This document shows positions 5,974 to 11,640 of a stretch of DNA of 11,640 nucleotides, piece after piece. The position numbers and the translations under genes are program-made. Within the stretch, counting starts at the first letter, position 1, and each line of letters begins with the position of its first letter. The notes under the pieces are model-generated. The model made no database searches and was not told where the DNA came from. It saw only the letters and a program-made list of their open reading frames with translations. The stretch spans positions 1-11,640 of the forward strand of contig JANQRM010000573.1 in NCBI GenBank assembly GCA_028284565.1. The letters are read 5' to 3'. Source of the DNA: Anaerolineae bacterium. GTDB taxonomy: Bacteria; Chloroflexota; Anaerolineae; Aggregatilineales; Phototrophicaceae.

Positions 5974-6741
5974 ATGCAATTGGAAGTTGAACGCCTTCGA
6001 GAAGAAAAATCAAAGACACAACCCAAGCGAAAAACAGGTCCTTTAACACCTGTCTCTTTGACAGTTGTGATGCCCTGTTACAACGAACTCGCTACTTTGC
6101 GTGAAGTCTTCGATTTGGTCCGTGAGATTGATGTGGTCACCGAAATCATTCTAGTCGATGATGGTTCTACCGACGGAACACGCGAAGTCATGCAAGAAAT
6201 CGAAGCCGAGAACTTCCCCAATGTCAAATGTCTCTATCACGAAAAGAATCAGGGCAAGGGCGCGGCATTGGTTACTGGATTCAAAGAAGCCACGAGTGAA
6301 ATCATCGTCATTCAAGATGCCGATTTGGAATATGACCCTCGTGAATATCCCATCTTGCTCAAGCCGATTCAAGAAGGCATCGCCACTGTTGTTTATGGCT
6401 CACGCTTCTTAGGCGGTCCCCGCAAAGCCATGAACTTCTGGAACATGGTTGCCAACAAAATTTTGACCCTCTTCACCAACATTCTCTACAATGCTATCTT
6501 GAGCGATATGGAAACCTGCTATAAGTGCTTCCGCAGAGAATTGGTCGAAGGCATGACCATCCACGCCAGAGGCTTCGAATTCGAGCCAGAGTTCACATCC
6601 AAAATCCTCAAGCAAGGCATTCGCATTTACGAAGTTCCGATTTCATATAATGGGCGTGAATACGACGAAGGCAAGAAGATTAAGTGGACAGATGCACCCA
6701 TCGCCATGTGGACTCTCCTGAAATACCGCTTTACGGATTAA
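5974..6741 (+). CDS. Family 2 glycosyltransferase, DPM1-like polyprenyl-phosphate sugar synthase
   Basis: 255 residues from the ATG at 5974. A start at 5956 adds six residues but leaves no room for the AGGA directly before it to act as a ribosome site; GGATGG nine bases before 5974 is better placed. A charged tail of about 25 residues precedes the GT-A domain: VVMPCYNE (32-38), VDDGSTDGT (nucleotide binding, from 61), NQGKGAAL, and Asp115-Ala-Asp117 as the metal-binding [16 protein letters not shown] (200-212) and [12 protein letters not shown] (225-236) are typical of dolichyl/polyprenyl-phosphate mannose synthase relatives. Such enzymes move a sugar from a nucleotide donor to a lipid phosphate on the inner membrane face. 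There is no obvious transmembrane helix, unlike DPM1 relatives of the GtrB/ArnC type. The next gene, 15 bases on, is a GT-C transferase that would use this lipid-linked donor, so the two form a natural pair. Confidence 0.9.
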   Translation: MQLEVERLREEKSKTQPKRKTGPLTPVSLTVVMPCYNELATLREVFDLVREIDVVTEIILVDDGSTDGTREVMQEIEAENFPNVKCLYHEKNQGKGAALVTGFKEATSEIIVIQDADLEYDPREYPILLKPIQEGIATVVYGSRFLGGPRKAMNFWNMVANKILTLFTNILYNAILSDMETCYKCFRRELVEGMTIHARGFEFEPEFTSKILKQGIRIYEVPISYNGREYDEGKKIKWTDAPIAMWTLLKYRFTD

Positions 6742-6756
6742 TTTGACTTTGTCCTA

Positions 6757-8658
6757 ATGCTTCCCATCCAGCGATTGTATAAATGCCTCATCGTCAGTTC
6801 TTTCGGACTGGCGGTGATTTTATTTTTCGACCTTATTCCTTTTTTGCGGGGCGACGAAATATTCAATTGGCAGTGGTTTCATGATTCCGCACCCTTCCTC
6901 CGAATCATTGGATTCGCCATTGTCGTTACTATTTATCTCGCTGTCACATGTTGGCTAAATCGACATAACAAACCTGCCCGATGGATTTTGCTTTGGAGCA
7001 TCATCGGAACAGTCACTATCTCACTGGTTGTCATCTGGCTACGGCATGACCAACCCCTCACTGAACTCTTCTATCGCACCATCTCCCCAACCACAACTGG
7101 ACCGCATATGGCAGGCGCGTTGATTGATTGGGAGTCAACGGATTGGTATGATTGGCGACAGGTCATGTTGGAGTATCGAGAACTCAGCATCCATGTTGCC
7201 CTGAGTCCGCCCGGATTACCCATGCTCTATGAAGCAGTAAATTCTATCTTTGAATCGGTTCCTTCGCTCACAAATCGTCTACATCAGAATTTTCTGTATT
7301 TGCAATGCAATAATTTCACGCTCCTTCAATACACCCCCGCAGAATGGGCATCAGCCATCATCGGTGTGTTGATGCCATTGTGGGCGGGCTTATCCGTATT
7401 GCCCTTATATGCCATTGCCAAACGCTGGCTAGACGATTCTGCTAAGTGGATTGCCTCCCTCTGGGCATTGATACCTGCCTTAGTCATGTTCGGGGGTTCT
7501 TGGAATACAGCCTATCCTTTGTTGGCACTACTGGCTTTCTGGTGTTTAGTGAAAGGTATGGAAACCAGTCACGCCTTCCTCTGGCTGATAGTATCCGGCT
7601 TTATTACTGGCATCTTGACCTTCGCTAATTTCTCTATTGTCCCCTTAGTGGGGTTATTAGGCTTTTATGTTCTGCTCAACACGCTACTCATAGAACGCCA
7701 GCAGGAAATTTCACCCCACTGGTCACGCCCCATCATTGTTGGCAGTGTCTATGGCATCGGCTTAGCACTGCCTTGGCTGATATATGGCATCTTCAGTGGC
7801 TTAACTCCGCTCGATTTACTCCAAGTCGCCTTTGAAAAACACCTTGAACTTGACCGTCCCTATATCCCTTGGCTCTGGTTTCACTTCTGGGAATGGGTTG
7901 TGCTGACTGGCATTCCCTTGACTTGCTTATGGTTAGTCGGTGCATTCTGCACACGACAAATCCAATCCGTTCTACCCCTCGCTCTGCTACTGACTATCCT
8001 TATCTTACTTTTCAGCAACACCGCACGGGGTGAAACAGGACGAGTCTGGCTCTTTTTCTCACCCTTTATGCTTCTGTCAGCGGGGTTGGTCTTGCATCAT
8101 TTCAAATCACAACTAACCCAGTTTCACTGGCATTGGTTACTCATCGCCCAAGCCAGCTTGATGATTACCCTCGCCTCGACATGGGTTGTCATCTCTGCAC
8201 CCGATATTCACCCACGCCCCGAAACACCTCCCATTGCCGAAAACCTACGCACACATAAGGCAGTCTTCAATAGCGAATTCCAGCTACTCGGCTGGGAAGC
8301 AACCCAACGCGATGAATTCATCCAGCTGGATTTTCATTGGCAAGCTCAGCAACGCATGACGACCCCCTACTTCTTTGCCGCCACCCTCGTTGCCCCAGAC
8401 AATAATGTGATTGGGGAGCCAATTGTCTGGCAACCCCAAGCCACCCGCTACCCCACCACCTGCTGGCAACTCCATAAACCTACAGGTGATGTGATTTCGA
8501 TTCCACTCCCAGAAGACGCAGAGGAGGGGAACTATTGGGTGAGTTTAGCCGTCTTCGAGGATGAGGATAATCCAATGATGACTCTCGATGTCATCTTGGC
8601 GGATAGGGCTGTGGAACGTCAACTTGGCTTGGGACCCATACCCATAAAAATACAATAA
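6757..8658 (+). CDS. Polytopic GT-C membrane glycosyltransferase (GT39/ArnT/PMT-like) with C-terminal soluble domain
   Basis: 633 residues. About ten or more hydrophobic helices cover 9-480, with TM1 at roughly 9-29. RGDE (31-34) after TM1 fits the acidic catalytic motif in the first outer loop of GT-C enzymes. LSPPGLPMLYEA (149-160) fits the PPxxP-like loop, and ARGETGRVWLFFSP (423-436) is a further conserved-looking patch. From about 485 to 633 the protein is soluble, rich in short beta strands (IQLDFHWQA, GNYWVSLAVFEDED), probably a beta sandwich outside the membrane. GT-C enzymes transfer sugar from a polyprenyl phosphate onto lipids, glycans or proteins at the outer face, so the DPM1-like enzyme before it is the likely donor supplier. 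There is no clear Shine-Dalgarno sequence; coupling over the 15-base gap is likely. The acceptor is unknown. Confidence 0.83.
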   Translation: MLPIQRLYKCLIVSSFGLAVILFFDLIPFLRGDEIFNWQWFHDSAPFLRIIGFAIVVTIYLAVTCWLNRHNKPARWILLWSIIGTVTISLVVIWLRHDQPLTELFYRTISPTTTGPHMAGALIDWESTDWYDWRQVMLEYRELSIHVALSPPGLPMLYEAVNSIFESVPSLTNRLHQNFLYLQCNNFTLLQYTPAEWASAIIGVLMPLWAGLSVLPLYAIAKRWLDDSAKWIASLWALIPALVMFGGSWNTAYPLLALLAFWCLVKGMETSHAFLWLIVSGFITGILTFANFSIVPLVGLLGFYVLLNTLLIERQQEISPHWSRPIIVGSVYGIGLALPWLIYGIFSGLTPLDLLQVAFEKHLELDRPYIPWLWFHFWEWVVLTGIPLTCLWLVGAFCTRQIQSVLPLALLLTILILLFSNTARGETGRVWLFFSPFMLLSAGLVLHHFKSQLTQFHWHWLLIAQASLMITLASTWVVISAPDIHPRPETPPIAENLRTHKAVFNSEFQLLGWEATQRDEFIQLDFHWQAQQRMTTPYFFAATLVAPDNNVIGEPIVWQPQATRYPTTCWQLHKPTGDVISIPLPEDAEEGNYWVSLAVFEDEDNPMMTLDVILADRAVERQLGLGPIPIKIQ

Positions 8659-8674
8659 AAATTAACCCAATTGC

Positions 8675-8704
8675 TTGGCAGACCTGTCTTGACTCGCCTA
8701 TAAT
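8675..8704 (+). promoter_or_regulatory. Sigma-70-type promoter of the TPR protein gene
   Basis: TTGGCA (8675-8680) and a perfect TATAAT (8699-8704) are 18 bases apart, five and six of six consensus matches. The start would lie near 8711, about 29 bases before the ATG at 8740, with AGGGG (8727-8731) as ribosome site eight bases before that ATG. Confidence 0.8.
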
Positions 8705-8739
8705 AAAAACTGTCAAAAATTGACTTAGGGGTTACAGCT

Positions 8740-10383
8740 ATGCACAAAGTTTCATTGTTCAGTTTCGTTATATTTCTATTGTTATTGCCAATCTCCGCAC
8801 AAGCACAGGGGGATGTCTGTGGTGACTTGTTCAACCCGCCTGACTTACCTGCTAGTCCGACCACTGCCATGACGCTCGACTCCAGTGGCTTACAAATGGC
8901 TTCCTTAGGCGAATATGAAACCGCCATCACCTTATTCACCCAAGCACTCAATTCCGATGAAACCTTTGTCATGGGCTATCTCCATCGGGGTTGTGCGTCT
9001 GTCCAACTCAATGACTTAGAAAGTGCCTTTGCCGACTTTGAGCAATTCAAATCCCTCAATGGTGATTCAGCTCTCAATAATGCAGTCGATGAATTCATCG
9101 TCACGTTGAGCGAAGGACCTCAAGATTGCGAAGCTGGTTCCGTTTACGATCAAAAATCGGATGCACGTACCACCATCAATACCTTCAATCCCAATACAGC
9201 TGAGTCAACCGATTATAATGATCGCGGGAATGCTCACATCTGTTTAGGCGACTTTGAATCGGCGATTGTGGACTTCGCTCAAGCCCTCGACCTCGACAAA
9301 AACAACGCCGTCTATCGCGTTAACTTGGGCTTTGTCTACAGTGAAACCGGACGCATGGAAGATGCCCTACGCGAATATTCCCTTGCCATTGACCTTGATC
9401 CCGAATATGCCACTGCTTTCAACAACCGTGGCTGGGTCAACACCCAACTCGAAAACTATAGCGATGCCCTCACCGACCTGACTCGCGCCATTGAACTCGA
9501 CCCCGAATATGTCCTCGCTTACGTCAACCGTGGGGATTTATACGATGATATAGGTCAACTCGAACTCGCCATCGAAGATTATTCCGTCGCCCTCGAACTC
9601 GCGCCAGACAATGCCTCATACTGGAATACACGCGGTTTGTTCTACTTCAATTTATCCGATTATCAAAACGCCCGCACAGATTTCGTCGCCGCCTCCGAAT
9701 TACGTCCCGATAGTGCCGTCTACTGGTACAATCGGGGCAATTCCAGCTATCGTATGGGCGATTATGACACAGCCATCGTTGACTTAACCCAGTCACTAAC
9801 CATCGATCCCGAATATGCCTTTGCCCTACGCACAAGGGGGTCGGTTTACTGGCGCACCGGCGAAGTAGGCTTATGTATTGCCGACTACACCGTTGCGATT
9901 TCTGTCCAACCGGATAATTCCACCTCCTATAACAACCGAGCCTTATGCTATGTTGATTTAGATCAAGATGAACTCGCCGTCCAAGATTACACCGTCGCAC
10001 TTGGCTTAGACCCCAATGATCCGATTATCCTCGGCAATCGGGGGGCGGCACTCCGTCGTTTGGAACGCTTTGATGAAGCACTCGTCGATTTCAACGCCGC
10101 TATCGCCCTCGACCCCAGCGACCCCAGCCATTGGAACGGGCGTGGTTTAACTTATGAATTCACCGGACAATATGAACAAGCGGTTGAGAACTACTCGACA
10201 GCATTGACACTCGACCCCAGCTTTGAAATTGCCCATCTCAATTTGGGTTATGCTTACCGTGAATTGGGCAATACCATCCAAGCGTGCACCAACTTCGAGA
10301 CCTATTTGGAACTCGTTCCTAACACCAGCCGACGAGAAAACATTGAAAACATCCTGTCCGAACTTGGTTGCGGGACAAACTAA
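8740..10383 (+). CDS. Secreted tetratricopeptide repeat protein (about 13 TPR units)
   Basis: 547 residues. Residues 1-22 are a Sec signal peptide: MHK, a Phe/Leu/Ile core, and AQA before a cut near Gln23. Two TPR units (about 46-110) precede a spacer of roughly 45 residues with Cys130. Eleven uninterrupted 34-residue units then run from 156 to 529, with the usual pattern (N-x-R-G, Y/F, A-(I/L)-x-D, A-(I/L)-x-L-x-P). The tail of 18 residues holds a Cys. There is no membrane helix, so the mature protein should be free or surface-associated outside the membrane. TPR solenoids bind other proteins; no enzyme domain is seen. Several Cys (27, 86, 130, 168, 377, 408, 513, 544) are unusual for plain TPRs and could form disulfides. 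It has its own promoter and a hairpin behind it, so it is a single-gene unit. Partner unknown. Confidence 0.9.
   Translation: MHKVSLFSFVIFLLLLPISAQAQGDVCGDLFNPPDLPASPTTAMTLDSSGLQMASLGEYETAITLFTQALNSDETFVMGYLHRGCASVQLNDLESAFADFEQFKSLNGDSALNNAVDEFIVTLSEGPQDCEAGSVYDQKSDARTTINTFNPNTAESTDYNDRGNAHICLGDFESAIVDFAQALDLDKNNAVYRVNLGFVYSETGRMEDALREYSLAIDLDPEYATAFNNRGWVNTQLENYSDALTDLTRAIELDPEYVLAYVNRGDLYDDIGQLELAIEDYSVALELAPDNASYWNTRGLFYFNLSDYQNARTDFVAASELRPDSAVYWYNRGNSSYRMGDYDTAIVDLTQSLTIDPEYAFALRTRGSVYWRTGEVGLCIADYTVAISVQPDNSTSYNNRALCYVDLDQDELAVQDYTVALGLDPNDPIILGNRGAALRRLERFDEALVDFNAAIALDPSDPSHWNGRGLTYEFTGQYEQAVENYSTALTLDPSFEIAHLNLGYAYRELGNTIQACTNFETYLELVPNTSRRENIENILSELGCGTN
9205..10326 (+). repeat. 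Eleven contiguous 102-bp (34-residue) TPR-coding units
   Basis: The protein period of 34 residues gives an 11-fold 102-base periodicity. The units are well diverged at DNA level except for short shared words such as CTCGACCCC and GACCCCGAATA, so this is an old protein repeat rather than a recent tandem expansion. Confidence 0.85.
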
Positions 10384-10394
10384 ACCACAATCTT

Positions 10395-10422
10395 GTAAGG
10401 GCGTACAACTGTGCGCCCCTAC
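10395..10422 (+). repeat. Intergenic GTAGGGGCG-type palindrome, possibly also a terminator
   Basis: GTAAGGGCGTAC (10395-10406) pairs with GTGCGCCCCTAC (10411-10422) around the loop AACT, with one A-C mismatch and one G-U pair. A T-rich stretch follows, so it could end the TPR transcript. The core resembles the palindrome GTAGGGGCG...CGCCCCTAC, which I recall as a dispersed intergenic repeat in Chloroflexota and cyanobacteria. Confidence 0.6.
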
Positions 10423-10500
10423 TGGTTTATTTTGTTGGATTCACAACTTTTAAACGCAATTTATCTTAAATATGATCAAGATTAAATGTGTCCTTTTTGC

Positions 10501-10529
10501 TTGCCAGTTCCCTAATTTTCACCTATAAT
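10501..10529 (+). promoter_or_regulatory. Sigma-70-type promoter of the DUF2461 gene
   Basis: TTGCCA (10501-10506) and perfect TATAAT (10524-10529) are 17 bases apart. The expected start is near 10536, inside the palindrome at 10536-10550. The leader to the ATG at 10575 would be about 39 bases. Confidence 0.82.
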
Positions 10530-10535
10530 GAAATA

Positions 10536-10550
10536 TATGTTCGGAACATA
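10536..10550 (+). promoter_or_regulatory. Perfect palindrome over the transcription start, candidate operator
   Basis: TATGTTC-G-GAACATA is a perfect 7+1+7 inverted repeat. Starting seven bases after the -10 element, it covers the expected +1. A dimeric repressor bound here would block the promoter. The half site TGTTC/GAACA is LexA-like in flavour but is arranged in the opposite order to the Gram-positive GAAC-N4-GTTC box. The regulator is not identified. Confidence 0.5.
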
Positions 10551-10574
10551 AGTTCACAACCTCACGAGGATATA

Positions 10575-11243
10575 ATGGCATACTTTACCCCTGCATTCAA
10601 CAAATTCATGAAGGGTCTCAGCAAGAACAATTCCAAAGACTGGTTCGATGAAAATCGCAAGACCTACCATAACGAAGTCAAGAAACCGTGGGAAGATTTT
10701 CTCAACGACTTGATCAACGCCATCCGCGAATTCGACGACATCGACGACCTCCCCCTCAACAAGTTCACCTTCCGCATCAACCGCGACATTCGTTTCTCCA
10801 AAGACAAAACCCCCTACAATCCGTGGGTATCAGCGGCGATTATGCGGAGCGGAAAAAAAGACCCACTGCCGGGCTATTATATTCGGCTGGGTATCGACGG
10901 ATTGGATTTAGGTGGTGGCATGCACCATCCCGATAAAGAACAGACCAAAGCCATTCGTCAAGCCATTATGGCAGACAGCAAACGCCTCCACAAGTTGATT
11001 AAAGCCAAAGCCTTTGTCGACTTATTCGATGGTGAACTGCATGGCGACAAGAACAAAGTTTTACCGAAGGAATTCAAAGAAGCCGCGCAAGATGAACCCC
11101 TTCTCTTCAACAAAGCATGGCACTTCTGGAAGAACTATCCTGCCAAAGAGATACTCCGCGATGACCTGCTCAAATTCGTCATCAAGCACTTCAAAGCCGC
11201 CAACAAAGTCAACGCCTTCTTCAAAGATGCTGTAGAAGCATAA
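10575..11243 (+). CDS. DUF2461 / TIGR02453 family protein
   Basis: 222 residues from the ATG at 10575, set by GAGGA six bases before it. An upstream GTG-started extension (10488) would run through the promoter and is rejected. The length matches the family. Typical motifs are FMKGLSKNNSKDWF (11-24), a Lys/Arg-rich helix with YHNEVKKPW, and the hallmark RINRDIRFSKDKTPY (67-81). YYIRLGIDGLDLGGGM (101-116) and RQAI (128-131) also fit. The family is widespread and its function unknown; it is cytoplasmic, with no signal or membrane helix. The C-terminal third is rich in Lys and aromatic residues (FNKAWHFWKNYPAKEIL). The gene is a single transcription unit with a strong promoter, a candidate operator and a hairpin terminator. 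Confidence 0.92.
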   Translation: MAYFTPAFNKFMKGLSKNNSKDWFDENRKTYHNEVKKPWEDFLNDLINAIREFDDIDDLPLNKFTFRINRDIRFSKDKTPYNPWVSAAIMRSGKKDPLPGYYIRLGIDGLDLGGGMHHPDKEQTKAIRQAIMADSKRLHKLIKAKAFVDLFDGELHGDKNKVLPKEFKEAAQDEPLLFNKAWHFWKNYPAKEILRDDLLKFVIKHFKAANKVNAFFKDAVEA

Positions 11244-11267
11244 CCCACGAAATTGATACATCATGCC

Positions 11268-11293
11268 AAAGGCAGACTCACGTCTGTCTTTTT
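11268..11293 (+). terminator. Rho-independent terminator after the DUF2461 gene
   Basis: AAAGGCAGAC (11268-11277) and GTCTGTCTTT (11282-11291) form a 10-bp stem with one G-U pair and the loop TCAC. The T run extends to 11293. It lies 24 bases after the stop codon. Confidence 0.85.
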
Positions 11294-11299
11294 GATTCC

Positions 11300-11308
11300 T
11301 GCTACAAT
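11300..11308 (+). promoter_or_regulatory. Extended -10 promoter for the last glycosyltransferase gene
   Basis: TGC plus TACAAT (11303-11308) repeats the extended -10 layout seen at 5928-5936. No good -35 hexamer is seen. The start would lie near 11315, about 25 bases before the ATG at 11340. It follows directly on the upstream terminator. Confidence 0.6.
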
Positions 11309-11339
11309 AGCCAAGTTATTAATGTGAATTAGATTACTC

Positions 11340-11640
11340 ATGCCTGAACTCTCTGTGGTCATTGTCAATTACAACACCCGCGATTTATTGCGTGCTTGCT
11401 TAGAGTCCCTGCAACAAAGCGAGAACATTCACCTCGAAATCATTGTCGTGGATAACGCCTCTACCGATGACAGCGCAACAATGGTCACCAACGAATTTCC
11501 CAATGTGGTTCTACTCGCTCAGTCCACCAACACATGGTATTGCGGTGGCAACAACATCGGCATCGACCACGCCACCAGCGATTATATCCTACTCCTCAAC
11601 CCCGATACGGTTGTTTCCAAAACAGCCTTACGCCAAATGC
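11340..11640 (+). CDS. Family 2 glycosyltransferase, WbbL/rhamnosyltransferase-like, N-terminal part (3' end outside window)
   Basis: The first 100 residues of a gene cut by the right edge. MPELSVVIVNYNTRDLL is the usual first strand and turn of this GT2 subgroup. VVDNASTDDS (36-45) binds the nucleotide, and LLLNPDT (84-90) carries the metal-binding acidic motif. The NTWYCGGNNIGI segment (64-75) is a variant of the more usual N-x-G-F-A-G-G-N-N-x-G loop, with Trp and Cys replacing Gly and Ala. WbbL-like enzymes add rhamnose or related sugars to lipid-linked or cell-surface glycans at the cytoplasmic face. No clear Shine-Dalgarno sequence is visible. With the pair at 5974-8658 it strengthens the surface-glycan theme. 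Substrate cannot be told. Confidence 0.92.
   Translation, partial: MPELSVVIVNYNTRDLLRACLESLQQSENIHLEIIVVDNASTDDSATMVTNEFPNVVLLAQSTNTWYCGGNNIGIDHATSDYILLLNPDTVVSKTALRQM

Noticed and set aside
5961..5990. Nine-codon leader frame (METPHAIGS) overlapping the start of the DPM1-like gene
   Set aside because: AGGA lies five bases before it, but there is no run of one amino acid, no attenuator-like hairpin and no conservation data; probably chance.
8619..8972. Minus-strand open frame of 117 codons across the TPR promoter
   Set aside because: It overlaps the GT-C end, a strong plus-strand promoter and the TPR signal peptide; no family resemblance.
9205..10326. Tandem DNA repeat (satellite) or CRISPR-like periodicity
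   Set aside because: The 102-base period is explained by 34-residue TPR units in one open frame; the units are divergent and there are no identical direct repeats with spacers.

Overview
The window is ordinary-looking bacterial chromosome: dense genes, short spacers, no tRNA, rRNA, CRISPR array, transposase or phage gene. GC is moderate (short hand-counted stretches run about 40-55%). The protein styles point to a member of the Chloroflexota, most likely Anaerolineae-like: a 6-phosphofructokinase with a GGGGT/PKTIDND active site, a polytopic GT-C glycosyltransferase with a C-terminal soluble domain, a secreted tetratricopeptide protein, and a GTAGGGGCG-type intergenic palindrome. This placement is inference from family resemblance, not from a marker gene.

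Left part (1-3857, plus strand). The 3' end of a sugar phosphate isomerase/epimerase-type TIM-barrel gene overlaps by one base a tandem pair of CpaF/TadA-like secretion ATPase paralogues. The first paralogue has lost the key Walker A Thr/Ser and the Walker B catalytic Glu. The second keeps both, but both copies lack the usual Asp box and His box and share a WWGTLYCP segment instead. No pilin, TadB/TadC or prepilin peptidase gene lies beside them, so this orphan pair is the best candidate here for an undescribed system. Two small envelope proteins follow and overlap by ATGA: a single-pass membrane-anchored protein and a possible lipoprotein.

Middle (3858-5973). A 236-bp intergenic region holds several inverted repeats that could be a structured RNA. 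It is bounded by a hairpin plus U-run for the minus strand and by a strong bidirectional terminator. Two minus-strand genes follow as a probable operon: 6-phosphofructokinase, then a two-TM protein with a PH-like cytosolic domain.

Right part (5974-11640, plus strand). A DPM1-type polyprenyl-phosphate sugar synthase and a GT-C membrane glycosyltransferase form a natural donor-maker/donor-user pair behind an extended -10 promoter. Next come a secreted protein with about 13 TPR units, a DUF2461/TIGR02453 protein whose promoter start site carries a perfect TATGTTC-G-GAACATA palindrome, and the 5' end of a WbbL-like family 2 glycosyltransferase. Each of these transcription units has a recognisable -10, and three units in the window end in hairpin terminators or terminator-like palindromes. 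The theme on the right is surface glycan or envelope assembly.
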